DNA from: Mercenaria mercenaria
Lineage: Eukaryota > Mollusca > Bivalvia > Venerida > Veneridae
Length of the DNA stretch: 64,000 nucleotides
Direction of reading: 5' to 3'
Assembly: GCF_021730395.1 (NCBI RefSeq)
Contig: NC_069363.1
Span: 53,749,001 to 53,813,000 of the forward strand
Shown one piece after another: positions 10,911 to 23,349 of the stretch. Each line of letters begins with the position of its first letter. Position 1 is the stretch's first letter. The notes under the pieces are model-generated. The model was given only the letters and a program-made list of their open reading frames with translations, had not been told where the DNA came from and ran no database searches. A program made the translations under genes and the position numbers.

Positions 10911-13117
10911 ATGACACGCTTGTATATAAAAGGGAGGAAATACTGACCAGCTGATCATGATTCATTACCCTGTGGTAGGTACCCCGCCCCAATAGTTTGT
11001 GTACACAAAAAATAAGAAATTAACAATGTTTATTTTTTTTATCGATTATCTATACCATTAACAACCCCTGCCCACTGTCTATTATTCATATTATTCATGT
11101 ATGTAGAAAATACATACCATGGTGGAAAGTACTAAATAGTAAATTTCTTCCTCTTTCACTGTCTATTATTCAGGTATTTAGACACATACGTACTAGAAGA
11201 AACGTCTACTAATTAAGTGTGTAGATACATATACAGGACGGACGAAGGGGAAAAACAAAGTACTCAGTTCCTTCCTCTTTCATTGTCTACCTGGTCAGTT
11301 GGCCAAGGCCAAAAAAATTGAAAGTCGTAACCCAGAAATAAGGCAAAGGTTGACTATATTATGGTTTTATACTATCCTTCAGAAAACTTTTAATTAAGGT
11401 TGGATGCCGGTCTTAGCAACATGACAGTAAAACTCAATGACGATTTAAAAAAAAACCGTTGGTGTCTAACGAATGCAATTTAGCCTAATATTGTGATAAC
11501 GTTGATATGGATGGTGAAAACGACATTTATGTGACACTTCGTATTATAGATCTTTTATTGCCGGAAATGATTGTTAGTTTGATTTGGTTGTTACAAAATG
11601 CTATTTTATGTATTATATACGGAATAAAATGTAAAACATTACGGTCGATGTACCCCACACACCACATTAGGGCATATACTTATTTGGAAAATCTTAAAAA
11701 CCTCTAACCCTTAATGAAATAAATTACGCCCAACAATGCAATAAAGAAAACAAAATAGATAAACAATTATCTAAAAAAATCAAATACCATTCCAGCCTAA
11801 TGTCAGTCGGCTTAAAATATGGTTCGCGTTTCATTTCTAGGTGATTTGCCTACTGACAGGCCTATTCTTTATAGTGGGGTAGAAATTATGAAAGTATTGC
11901 AAAATTTGATACAAGCGCGTAACTTTCAACAAATATTCCCCATCGGCAACATCAAAATGAAGAAAATACAAAGGTCTAAGTCTTCATTTAAGACGACAAC
12001 CAATTCAAATTGGTAAACTGAAATTATTAAAATGATATCATACAAATGAGATGTAGCCTAAAATTATTCCGGTAGGTAGATACATATAGATAAGGGAGGG
12101 GGGAGAACAAACTACTAGTAGTCAGTTTCTATCCGCTTCACCCTCTATTATAATTCAGGTATGTACATATATACATACTTGAGGAATGAACCAACCAGTT
12201 ATTTTCTTCCGCTTTTATCATTTATTATTCAGGTATGTAGACTTACAGGGAATAACTATGTAATAAGTTTCTTCCGTGCCTGCTAGAGGGAAAGAACCAA
12301 CTAGTCACTTTCTTTCCACTTACTGTTTATTATTCATATGTAGATGCTCTAACATTAGTGATGAAATTATAAAAATATTCAAATCAGGGTAAACATGAAG
12401 TAGATCAGTACACCAAATAAACTCAATGATTTGTAGTCATCACGCCATCAACTAGGAAAGTGACTAACTGTAGAGGGTTCATTCACCAAACATGTGCTTT
12501 TCTTTACGATTTTCGTATTGTTTCTTCTTTTAATATTTTCTTTACAGATGTTACAACTGTTTGATTAAAAAAAGCGTAACTTTTATTTTGTCCGTAGTTT
12601 ATAAACTAAATCCTAGTAGTATACAGTTTATGCAAGAATAAGTTTAAGAATTGTTTAAGGGATTTTTTTTATATTTCTTTAAATGGTTAGGCTATCTGTG
12701 GTAAAAATGGCAGCTCTACGCAGTAGGTGAAATGACAGCTTTACGCGATAGGTGACAGCGATAACTCTGTTGTGACAAATTTTATTGTAATATACATTTT
12801 CTATATAGAAAATCTTGTACCTTTGAGCAAGGTTTTGCAAAACGAAAAAGCTGTGATATATAGATTCCGAATGATGTTGCTCCATGAAAATCTCCGTCCA
12901 GATGAAGGCAAATGACAATTTTCAAACTTGAAATGATTGTCACTTTCATCATGTATATATATTTACTAAAGTATATGTTTTGTGTCTAATATACCATTAC
13001 CAGTTGTTAAATTTAACATTTTTCACCACCTATTATGCTCCTAAAACAAGAAGACTTGCCACTGTGTAATGGTCACTAGGAAACAATAGCCGGTTAAATT
13101 TTTAAATTAACACCTAC
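10911..13117. repeat. Duplicated intergenic block, unit 1, no gene
   Basis: The block is collinear with 20390-22640, apart from an insertion in that copy at about 22072-22528. Short frames here (for example 11507-11707 and 11819-12016) are broken in the other copies, so I do not call them genes. The 12340-12480 and 12690-12920 parts recur in diverged form near 41686-42070 and 46160-46310. Confidence 0.6.
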
Positions 13118-13390
13118 CTGTCAATCCCTGGTATTAATCGACGGGTCTGGTACCATTCTGTCAAATGACACTACTCCTGACAACTGACATTCGGATTCCG
13201 ACGAGAAATTGATAACTATTATAAATCGATCAATTTTAATTTTATGGAACACTTCCCTGCGAATTGTTCCCTGCTTTGTACTGCGCATATTAAAACCGGG
13301 TACCAAAATTGGACTTTTGTAATAGGAAGCTATGATCCAAAATAAATCTAGTCGTACGCGTATTAATTTTAGTACCCGGCTAATGAAACG
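13118..13390. repeat. Duplicated block, shortened in unit 2
   Basis: It runs from ATCGACGGGTCTGGTACC to AGTACCCGGCTAATGAAAC. The copy at 22727-22891 lacks about 90 bp in the middle. The 100-codon minus-strand frame here is interrupted by that difference and is not supported as a gene. Confidence 0.5.
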
Positions 13391-13622
13391 CACGATAAAA
13401 GAACGGGACTCCAGCGCAAGCAAGTGTTCCCAGTGTCAGTTTCACAATTGCAAGTGTTCTTATATTAGGAGCATTGGTGGTGAAAAATGTTTTTAAAACA
13501 CACTGAAATTTTAAAGAACGTCATCTATGTGCAATACGTGTTAAAATGCTACAAACTATTTGCTTACCTTTGGATGGAGCTGAGGAATGTGGAGTGGGTG
13601 GGTTTCCTGACCCCAAGTGTCT

Positions 13623-14152
13623 GTGGTTAAATACTGAAGCATCTGAACGATAAACCGTGATTAATTAGACGATAAATCACAAGAAGGCCTTGATTGCTTT
13701 CGTTCTGACATGCTCATTGTAATATTTTAATAAATATTATGCTTGACTTCTTTTACCCGAGGAGTAATGAACAGTACGTGATGCGGCAATTTGACGTCAT
13801 AAGTGACGGGAAAATGCTCTCTTACCGGTCCGCGCGTCAACCGTTGCTTATCGCAGATTCTAACATGGCTCGATTTGATTTCCAGTTAAACAAAGAAGGA
13901 AATCAAGCTCTGTATATTCTGCAATAAACAACGGTTGACGCGCGGACCGGTAAGAGAGCATTATGACGTGAATTATGATGTCAAATTGCCGCATGAGGTC
14001 CTATACATTACTCCTCGGGTAAATGAAGTCCAGCATAATATTTATCAAAATATGTCAATGAGCATGTCAGAATGAAAACAATCAAGGCCTTCTTATGATT
14101 TATCGTCTAATTTACCACGGTTCATCGTTCAGATGCTTCAGTATTTAACCAC
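13623..14152. mobile_element. Large palindromic element, two 224-bp arms
   Basis: The left arm is 13623-13846 and the right arm 13929-14152, with an 82-bp spacer. The ends are GTGGTTAAATACTGAAGC and its complement; the inner ends are GCGCGTCAACCGTTG and its complement. Arms match over their full length with scattered mismatches. The minus-strand form of the spacer (TTTGTTTAACTGGAAATGAA) and an arm fragment recur just downstream at about 14180-14320, a second damaged copy. No coding capacity beyond chance. Confidence 0.75.
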
Positions 14153-14329
14153 TCGGGCTAACACCCTCGTGTTTCAATTCCTACGCATCTGAACTCTGAA
14201 ACCGTGGTAAATTAAACGATTAACCACTCGAAGGCCTTGATTATTTGTTAAATATACAGCGCTTGGTCTCTTTCTTTGTTTAACTGGAAATGAAATCGGT
14301 CAATGTTAGAATACACGGATTACATTTTT

Positions 14330-15200
14330 AATAACCTGCAGAAAGCTAATCAGTTAATTTATTCCAAGCTTCTAATTTCTATCACGGCTGTACACAGATG
14401 ATGTAGCATTCCCATCTTTAGTCTTGACCGTATATTTTTGCACTTAGATGCCAAACTCTCAGTATTCTATAAGAACATTATCTATCTCTCCATGCGAAGT
14501 TGGAACAATTTGTACTTCACATGACACTTCAAAGTCAATATCAAATAACGGAAGCAGAATTAAAATAAAACCTTATTTTTTTCAAAAACTGTGTCACATT
14601 TTGTGTCAAGCTTAACTCTGATAAAGTAATTGGTAACGCTTTACTTACATGCCATTTCCTTGAAAATATTATGTTATTAATGAAAAAATGATATTATAAT
14701 GAAAAAGAAACATGCATCGATAAAGTGATAGCAATCAGTTGCATCTGGAGGCTTAGCTGGAGAACATGTTCAGAACTCATTTACAATATCTGAATTACAA
14801 AATCCGTCAGTCCGTCTACAATCTTATTAGAAGACAATGGACTAATACATGGAACAACCTCATCCATATTTAATACATGTTATTTCCTAAGGTCAGTAAT
14901 TCGGTCAAGGATGGTTTTGAAAAGGAAACTGTGGGACATACGGTAATGACACACAAGTGTATGCATGTTAATCAGTAACATACTAAGACAGACTCTTATC
15001 TTCCTTGTGTTAGCGCCATCTTTATCTTTTCAAAATAATAGGCGCCACAAAAATAATATTGGATGACTTTATTTTCGCGGGCTCCAGTAAAATTCCGCAC
15101 ACGTTGCGGTAATAAGAAAATGTGTGGTGACAAGAAAAGGTACGTTAATCCAAATTCATCCAACTAACCAAACACAGTGACAATGCAATTTCCGCAATCA
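14330..15200. other. Intergenic, no gene seen
   Basis: AT-rich sequence between the palindrome and the conserved 5' flank of copy 2. No frame with family likeness, no splice-supported exon and no strong repeat seen. Confidence 0.45.

Positions 15201-15238
<38 letters not shown>
15201..15238. repeat. (AAT)n microsatellite
   Basis: About twelve perfect AAT units, located at the left edge of duplication unit 2. Confidence 0.9.
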
Positions 15239-15240
<2 letters not shown>

Positions 15241-15573
15241 CATATTAAATCAAAATCATCATGTTTATATTAAAGATAAGACCTGCTCCTGTCAGTGATA
15301 AATGTTCATTTGTAGGTGTACTATTACCAACTTTGATTACAGAAAAGAAGGCTTATCAAAACTGCATGCGTCATTAACTATAATGCATTAAACTAATCGT
15401 TCCAAGACGATAACGTTTGACCGCAATCCACTTTTCTCAGAGAAAATAAATTGTTATTTTCGAGAATTTTGCTAATGCAATTCAGATAAGAAGTAAACAA
15501 TCTGTCTGGTGTATATCCTGTTTACTTGCAAGAATTTCACAGTTTTACGACTTGATGTGTTGTTGCTAGCAAG

Positions 15574-17292
15574 ATGTGTAAAATACTCTATATTTTGATT
15601 GTACTATATTGTCATTTTCCGCATTTTTACGTTACGTTATCATCATCGTCAGAAAAAGAATCTATTCATGAACTTATTTTTGATGAAATAGGTGCTATTA
15701 AACGGAAAGTATGGGTAGATATGTCGGCTCAAATTCGAGATCTGGCTGGAAAGATTAATGGATTGATATCAGCGGGAAAGACATGTGAGTGCAAATCGTT
15801 AGGGAATAACAATGTCTCGGATCAAGGCAGCCTCGTGACACATCAAGATTATGTCAGGCTATTGAAAGGGTTCAACGAAGAAAAGTTTATTACTAAGGCT
15901 ACGGAACATAGACTTGAAGACGCTCTTTTGAAAATTTCAGAACTAGAAAATGAACTCGGTATATATAAACAGGAAACTGACAATCTGAAGGTAGAGTTTG
16001 ATACGTCTTCAAACGATCTCAGAAGAACAGCAGACGGTTTGGATAATGCTCATTCCTCTATCATTGGCTTACAGTCTGCAGACAACGAACTTAGAAAGGG
16101 TATAGACTCGGTTAATAGTACTTGTTTTGATTTACATAACTTTAACACCGGCTTCCTTGGACCTTCATTTGTAAGTGAATGGATGTTTATGCGGGCTCAC
16201 GACCAGGAAAATGTTCAACGCGTTGTGCAACATGGATTAAGGGTATTGCCGTTCAAAGTAGAAGTTCAAATTCGACCAACAACAGGACCTAATGCAGGTT
16301 GGATATTTCACGGAGATCCAGCCTTCCAAAGTGATGATGACAACGGGGAAGTATACGGGGGCATTGTTTATTTATATAACGAAACACATGTCATTCTTGT
16401 TGCACCAACTAAAAGTAACAATCAAGATGCAGGTGTTGTTGTAAACACCGGCAGCGCCAATTTCCGTCGTATTGGAAATAATCACCAAACAGCCACTGAA
16501 GCCTACGTGCGCGTTAAAGTTTGGGCTCCTTCAGATTTTCCAAAGCCAGATTTTAAAACAGATTGGTTACCGCTAGATGTCACAAACAGTTCTTTGTCAT
16601 ACTATGAACTGAAACACGGGTTATCCGGATACCCTCGGTTTATCAATGTACAAATCCGCTGTCATGCTGCAGATTATAGCGTGGTTTCTGAAGGTCTTGG
16701 CGCCACCATGATGCACCGGAAGTATTCAAACGCAGGGGGTGTTGTTTATGCCTTTAGTGACAAGGATGTTCGTCTTTGGACGGGATATTTGGAGTCAACA
16801 TCAGGTAATGGACATTACAGACTAATAGGGTATAGCGATGGCTGGGGTTCTGATCCAATAAAAGGTGTTAACATACTGAAAGGCGAATTCAGAATCCTTT
16901 CATGGAATCGTAGCGTACCAATGCACTATGATATTGACACTGAGGTAAAAACCGAACGGAATACACATTTCTCGGAATGGTCTGCCTATGAACACATTTC
17001 TTTTGATAGTGACTTACTGACATTCTATGTCGAGGCAATTGATGGAGTTAACAAGGGATACCGTTTCAGAGGCTACGGTAGTTCCCAGTCTATTGATTCA
17101 CCATTCGGCGGCGTTGTTTATGCGTTTAATGCTGGAGGTGATTTTAGAATCTGGCGTCCAAATGCCAGCACTGATGGTTACCTGATACACGTTCATTCAC
17201 CATATGAAAACGGGAAACATGTTCAAGCTTCAACAAACGGACAGTACGTGAGCACGTTGATCAAGAAGTCGAGACCAGTGTCTAGACCTTAA
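15574..17292 (+). CDS. Secreted coiled-coil/triple-repeat protein, copy 2 (intact)
   Basis: A 572-residue single-exon frame. The start is the ATG that opens a hydrophobic signal peptide (ILYILIVLYC, residues 4-13). Residues 25-180 are charged and heptad-like (ISELENELGIYKQETDNLKV), a likely coiled coil. They hold a CEC pair (C71, C73), and C184 closes the segment, so disulfide-linked oligomers are plausible. Three repeats of about 110 residues follow: about 201-320 (landmark YGGIVYLY), 330-447 (GGVVYAF then VRLW) and 468-572 (FGGVVYAF then FRIW). N-glycosylation sequons are at N181, N269, N338 and N530. The family is unknown to me. The layout resembles secreted multimeric recognition proteins such as multimerins or C1q-like proteins, but the repeat domain is different and no ligand can be named. 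Its paralogs are at 6233-7915 and 24261-25286. Confidence 0.88.
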   Translation: MCKILYILIVLYCHFPHFYVTLSSSSEKESIHELIFDEIGAIKRKVWVDMSAQIRDLAGKINGLISAGKTCECKSLGNNNVSDQGSLVTHQDYVRLLKGFNEEKFITKATEHRLEDALLKISELENELGIYKQETDNLKVEFDTSSNDLRRTADGLDNAHSSIIGLQSADNELRKGIDSVNSTCFDLHNFNTGFLGPSFVSEWMFMRAHDQENVQRVVQHGLRVLPFKVEVQIRPTTGPNAGWIFHGDPAFQSDDDNGEVYGGIVYLYNETHVILVAPTKSNNQDAGVVVNTGSANFRRIGNNHQTATEAYVRVKVWAPSDFPKPDFKTDWLPLDVTNSSLSYYELKHGLSGYPRFINVQIRCHAADYSVVSEGLGATMMHRKYSNAGGVVYAFSDKDVRLWTGYLESTSGNGHYRLIGYSDGWGSDPIKGVNILKGEFRILSWNRSVPMHYDIDTEVKTERNTHFSEWSAYEHISFDSDLLTFYVEAIDGVNKGYRFRGYGSSQSIDSPFGGVVYAFNAGGDFRIWRPNASTDGYLIHVHSPYENGKHVQASTNGQYVSTLIKKSRPVSRP

Positions 17293-17559
17293 ATAGAATG
17301 TACTTAAAATTGTTAAGCATGTTCTATACAGCGAACGTTCATTCTCTTTTCAATGAATTACGCCAGAAGAACGATTTGCATTGACCAATTTTGGCTTTTG
17401 TTCGAGGTTATTAATGATGCAACAAATTACTGTCTGCCTCTTTTCACAGTTCATATGAGATATGTGCTTTTGTAATACCCAAGAAATGTATATAGAGAAA
17501 AACTTCACTGAATATATTCCTACACATTAACATTAACTCTTCATTGTGCTTAATTTAAA

Positions 17560-17960
17560 CACGCCTTTGGTTTATATGTTACTTTTTTATTTTATTATCC
17601 GCTGTACACGACTCAAAACTGTGAACCGCACTTGCCAAAACTAAACTTCATAAACAATGTACCAATAATAGGATTAAGCAATATTATTGTTACGAGACAT
17701 AAATAATTGGTAGTGTTCAGGACTAGACTCGTGTCTCTTCTTCAAATTTGTCAGATAAAGAATGATCACACCTTACCTCTGACAGTTGATTGCTGTTTTT
17801 CTCTTTTAGTTACACTACTTTTTTATGGACCTTTCCTACTTTATTGTTGTGAACTCTATTATAGCTCTCATGCACTTATTGTTGAAGAAACGTATTCCAG
17901 TTGTAGGCATTAATAATTTTTAATCACAAAACGATAGGCCTAGATCTTTTCCGGCTGATA
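17560..17960. repeat. Duplicated spacer block after gene copy 2
   Basis: From AACAATGTACCAATAATAGG to AACGATAGGCCTAGATC. It is present in longer form at 22892-23345 and 25546-26010. It has no equivalent after gene copy 1, so unit boundaries differ. No gene seen. Confidence 0.5.
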
Positions 17961-17964
17961 CTAG

Positions 17965-18315
17965 TATGTACATTAAGTGTTAGCTTGTCCAGACAGTGCC
18001 CAATTATATTAATATGCTATGTTTTCATGTCTAAGTATGGTGTTAACTTGTCCAAATGGTGTCTTATTATGTTTTCTAGGTATGTTGTCATGTCAAAATG
18101 TGGTTTTAACTTGTCCAAATAGTGTCTTATAATGTCAAAAAAGCTATGTTATCATGTCAAAGTACCTAGTGATGTTGTCAACACAGCGTGTTATTAAAAG
18201 CTAGAAAGATCCAATGATACTTTCAGATTATAACGTAACATTTTGACAAAACAGTGTTTTATTTTGTCAAAATGTTACGTTATAATCTGAAAGTATCATT
18301 GGAATTTTCTAGCTT
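17965..18315. mobile_element. Foldback-like element, copy 2 (right arm cut)
   Basis: The left arm has three to four subrepeats of about 64 bp (GGTGTTAACTTGTCCAAATG-GTGTCTTATTATG type), then the same palindrome core as at 8241-8458. The right arm stops abruptly after TTTCTAGCTT near 18314 and joins the block that lies at 8830 in unit 1. The missing part shows a deletion after duplication. Confidence 0.6.
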
Positions 18316-18969
18316 CAGCAGAAAATTTGTTTATTTTTTACAGAAATGACATACTTTGAAAAATTTGTACTCTTGATAATCTTTATAATTAGAGATCTAA
18401 AAATCATATATTTCAACAGAATAAAAGATAAAAATTTCAGTAAATGCTTCCCTTTTTATATTTAACGCCAACTTTCCAAAACTTAAGGTCGTTTTTGGAT
18501 GATGTCATAAACGTCATTGGCAATTTGGTATTCATAGTACAGCCGCAAAAGGGTTAAGGACACTCCGAAAGATCTGTTTGCATGGAGGAAGTTGTTCTTT
18601 CTCGGTCTGGCTGTCAAATAGGTCATACCTGATCGACACAGTCCAATTTATTGACTATTGATAATTGGTTCTCTCCCCTACCCACACCCATCCCGTCTCC
18701 AAACACACACACACTTTTACTAAGTTTTCCCCTCCCCCACCCCTTAGTGTTTGTGCAACAAAAGGGGAGGGAAAAACTAAGCAGTTGTTTTTTTTTCTTC
18801 CCTGGTTGTTTTTTTTCTAGTCCCAATCTGTGACTTTGGTGATAATGACGTCATGAGTTGGACTAGTTTCCCTGTTTCTTTTATCACTCCAAGCTTCTGT
18901 GCACAAACAGAGGAAAATAGTAAAGCAGATGGGTTTATTCTCCCCCTGATTAGTTTTCCCCTTAGTTTA

Positions 18970-20390
18970 TTGTACACAATAAATGAGAAAAAAATAAGCG
19001 ACACCTCTCGTTTAGTTTATTCCTTCTCAGTTTTTGTGATCGCCCTTCGTCCGTCGTCCGTCCGTCCGTCCCTCCGTTCACAATTTCTTGTGAACACGAT
19101 AGAGACCACATTTTTCAATTGATTTTAATCAAATTTGCACACAACTTGTATTGGTATAATGTCTTGGTTCCTTTTGAAATCTGGCTAGATCCCTTCATAG
19201 GTTCCAGAGTTATGGCCCCTTAAAAGGCCAAAATTTGCTATTTTGGCTTGTGAACAAGATAGAGGAAAAAAAACAAGTGACATCCCCCGTTTAGTTTATT
19301 CCTTTTTAGTTTTTGTGATCGCCCTTCGTCCGTCTTCCGTCCGTCGTCCGTCCGTCCCTCCGTTTACAACTTATTGTGAACACGATAGAGACAACATTTT
19401 GCAATTAATTCATTTTAATCAAACTTATATATAACTTACATTGGCATAATATCTCGGTTCCTTTTGAAAACTGGCTTATCACATCATGGGTTCCAGAGTT
19501 ATGGCCCCTTAAAGGGCCAAAATTTGCTATTTTGGCTTTTGCAGCCATATAGAGACTTCATTTATGGTTTGATTTGATATAAACTTGCAAAAATATAATA
19601 TAATATCTTGGATTCTATGATAGATCCATCAGATCCAATCTTAGGTTCCGGATTTACGGCCCCTGATTGACCCCTGAAAGAGCAAAAATTGGTTAATTCG
19701 AACCTTGTGAACATGATAGAAGTGACATTTTACATTTGATTCTAACCACACTTACACACAACTTATGTCACAATAAAATCTCGGTTCCTTTCAAAAACTG
19801 GCTAGATTTCATCATAGGTTGTAGAGGTACTGCCCCTGAATGGGGCAACATTTTCTATTATGTTTTAATTTGATACAAACTTTTACAGAATGTTGATTTT
19901 AATGATTTTAAATTCAAGTTCGAAAATGGGTCTCGTGTGGTTTCAAAAACTAGGTCAACAGGTCAAATCAAAGGAAAAGCTTGTTCACACCCTACAGGCT
20001 ACATTTATTACCTATCTTCATGAAACTTGGTCAGAATGTTTATCTTGATGATTCATATAACAAGTTTACAACTGGATCATATGGAGGTCAAAAACTAGGT
20101 CACCCGGTCAAATCAAAGTAAAAGCTTGTTAACACTGTAAAGGCCACTTTTATAACCATATCTTCATGAAACTTGGTCAGAATATTTATCTTGATGATTC
20201 CTAGGTCAAGTTCGAAACTGGGTCATGTGGGTTCAAAAACTAGGTCTCCCGCTCAAATCAGAGGAAAAGCTTGTTAACACTCTAGAGGCATATTTATGAC
20301 CCTATCTTCATGACACTTGGTCAGAATGTTTCTCTTCATGATTCCTAGGCCAAATTTAACAGGCGAGCGATATAGGGTCATTATGACACT
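18970..20390 (-). mobile_element. Pearl-like tandem-repeat element, unit 2
   Basis: This is a collinear duplicate of 9560-10910, with GTCC blocks near 19045-19075 and 19330-19365 and the monomers of about 140 bp from 19900. Differences are scattered substitutions and short indels. Confidence 0.55.
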
Positions 20391-22640
20391 CTTGTATATA
20401 AAAGGGAGGAAATACTGGCCAGCTGATTATGATTTATTACCCTGTGGTAAGTACCCCGCCCCAATAGTTTGTGTACACCAAAAATAAGAAATTAACAATG
20501 TTTATTTATTTTTCTTATCGATTATCAATACCATTAACACCCCCTCCCCACTGTCTATTATTCATATTATTCATGTATGTAGAAAATACATACCATGGTG
20601 GAAAAAACTAAATAGTAAATTTCTTCCCCTTTCACTGTCTATTATTCAGGTATTTAGACACATACGTACTAGAAGAAACGTCAACTAATTAAGTGTGTAG
20701 ATACATATACCAGGACGGGCGAAGGGGTAGAACAAAGTACACAGTTCCTTCCTCTTTCATTGTCTACCTGGTCAGTTGGCCAAGTCCAAAAAATAATGAA
20801 AGTCGTAACCCAGAAATAAGGCAAAGGTTGACTATATTATGGTTTTATACTATCCTTCAGAAAACTTTTAATTAAGGTTGGATGTCGGTCTTAGCAACAT
20901 GTCAGTAAAATTCAATGACGATTAAAAAAAATGTTGGTGTCTAATGAATGCAATTTAGCCTAATATTGTGATAACGTTGAAATGGATGGTGAAAACGAAA
21001 TTTATGTGGCACTTCGTATTAAAGATCTTTTATTGCCGGAAATGATTGTTAGTTTGCTTTGGTTGTTACAAAATGCTATTTTATGTATTATATACGGAAT
21101 AAAATGTAAAACGTTAGGGTTGATGTACCCCTAACACCACATTGGGACATATACTTATTTGGAAGATCTTAAAAACCTCTAACCCTTAATGAAATAAATT
21201 ACCCCCAACAATGCAATAAAGAAAACAAAATAAATAAAAAATTATCTAAAAAATCAAATACCATTCCAGCCTAATGTCAGTCGGCTTAAAATATGGTTCG
21301 CGTTTCATTTCTAGGTGATTTGCCTACTGACAGGCCTATTCTTTATAGTAGGGTAGAAATTATGAAAGTATTGCAAAATTTGATACAAGCGCGTAACTTT
21401 CAACAAATATTCCCCATCGGCAACATCAAAATGGAAGAAAATACAAAGGTCTAAGTCTTCATTTAAGACGACAGCCATTTCAAATTGGCAAACTGAAATT
21501 ATTAAAATGTTATCATACAAATGAGTTGTAGCCTACAATTATTCCGGTAGGTAGATACATATAGATAAGGGAGGGGGGGAGAACAAACTACTAGTAGTCA
21601 GTTTCTATCCATTTCACCCTCTATTATAATTCAGGTATGTACATATATACATACTTGGGGAATGAACCAACCAGTTATTTTCTTCCGCTTTTATCATTTA
21701 TTATTCAGGTATGTAGACTTACAGGGAATAACTATGTAATCAGTTTCTTCCGTGCCTGCTAGAGGGAAAGAACCAACTAGTCACTTTCTTTCCACTTACT
21801 GTTTATTATTCATATGTAGATGCTCTAACATTAGTGATAAAATTATAAAATATTAAATCAGGGTAAACATAAAGTAGATCAGTACACCAAATAAACTCAA
21901 TGATTTGTTATCATCACGCCATCAACTAGGAAAGTGACTAACTGTAGAGGGTTCATTCACCAAACATGTGCTTTTCTTTACAATTTTCGTATTGTTTCTT
22001 CTTTTAATATTTTCTTTACAGATGTTACAACTGTTTGATTAGAAAAAGCGTAACTTTATTTTGTCCGTAGTTCATATTTTTATACACGAGCATTTTTGTG
22101 TTTTACATGCCATGTCTTTTTGTTTCCATTACGTGTGTTAGAGATTCACCTGGAGGTGATTACTTTTATTTACACTGTCCCGTGTCTTTGGAACATGGTG
22201 GGGGTAAGAGTGAGGTTGGGTGCGCACCATAAACCGGTTTAAGCTCCCAAGTGGTGTTTTTGCCACTGGCCGTTCCAAGGCGGTGCCCAACTGTGTTCCT
22301 TTGTGTGTTCGTTTTGTCCCCTTTGTGTAGGCTTTGTGTGTGTGCGCGTGTATGTGTGTGTGTTCCTTTGTTTGTTCGTTTTGTCCTCGTGTGTTGGCTT
22401 TGTGTGTGTGCGCGCGTGTATATGTGTGTGTGTTTGTGGTGTGCACGTCTGCGTGCTGTAGGTTTCGTTTTAGGGAGGCTGCGATTTTGGTACGTGGCAT
22501 TCCCTGTTTGATATTTGTTTTTGTTTTCATAAACTAAATCCTAATAGTATACAGTGTATGCGAGAATAAGTTTAAGAATTGTTTAAGGGATTTTTTTTAT
22601 ATTTCTTCAAATGCTTAGGCTATCTGTGGTAAAAATTGAC
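20391..22640. repeat. Duplicated intergenic block, unit 2, no gene
   Basis: It is collinear with 10911-12690. Part of it (21180-21540) is present a third time at 27040-27400, nearly unchanged, including a 69-codon minus-strand frame. That frame is broken in the first copy, so it is not called a gene. Confidence 0.55.
22072..22528. mobile_element. Insertion of about 455 bp present only in unit 2
   Basis: Unit 1 reads TCCGTAGTTTATAAAC near 12592, uninterrupted. In unit 2 the same site is split: TCCGTAGTTCATA, then the insert, then TTTTCATAAAC. TTCATA at both edges is a possible 6-bp target duplication. The insert is GT-rich with repeated GTTCCTTTGTTTGTTCG-like units and a TGTGTGCGCG tract. It may be the end of a retroposon; no coding domain is recognised. 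Confidence 0.5.
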
Positions 22641-22726
22641 ACTAGTTTGTGACTTTTATATTGAAATCTAAGAAAAACTAAGCGAACGTGTGAAGTCATT
22701 TTATAATTTTACGATATATATATATA

Positions 22727-23345
22727 TCGACGGGTCTGTTACCATTCTGTCAAATGACACTAGTCCTGACAACTGACAACTGACATTCGGATTCCGACGA
22801 GAAATCGATAAAATTGGACTTTTGTAATAGGAAGCTATGATCCAATATAAATCTAGTCGTACGCGTATTAATTTTAGTACCCGGCTAATGAAACAATGTA
22901 CTAATAATAGAATTAAGCAATATTATTGTTACGAGAAATAAATAAATGGTAGTGTAGGACTAGACTCGTGTATCTTCTTCAAATTTGTCAGATAAAGAAT
23001 GATCACACCTAACCTCTGACTGTTGATCGCTGTTTTTCTCTTTTAGAAACCCTGTTTTTTTGCGGACCTTTCCTCTTCTGTTAAAAACACTTGATTGTTT
23101 TGTGAACTCTGTTCAAGCTCTCATACACTTATTGGACAAACGATTGGCTGTGTTACGTATTGGTAAACGAGGGACGGACGGACAAGAATACAAAGGTTGA
23201 CTCAGCAGTATATTAAGGGCCAGAATTTAATGGGATAATAATTTTAAAGCGAATCTAAAAAGAAATGAAACAGAAAAATGCAGGAAAAACGTATCCCAAT
23301 TGTATGTATTAGTTATTTTTAATCACTCTAACGATAGGCCTAGAT
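22727..23345. repeat. Shortened copy of the 13118 block joined to a spacer block
   Basis: 22727-22891 repeats 13118-13390 with about 90 bp missing. It joins directly at GGCTAATGAAAC-AATGTAC to the spacer block of 17640, which is also repeated at 25546-26010. A GGAC-type short run is at 23170-23185. Confidence 0.5.
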
Positions 23346-23349
23346 CTTT

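Noticed and set aside
15574-17292. C1q, fibrinogen-like or H-type lectin domain in the triple-repeat protein
   Set aside because: Architecture is suggestive, but the signature residues of those domains are not visible in the repeats.
22138-22530. 130-codon minus frame rich in His/Thr/Lys
   Set aside because: It is a translation of the GT-rich insertion present only in unit 2.
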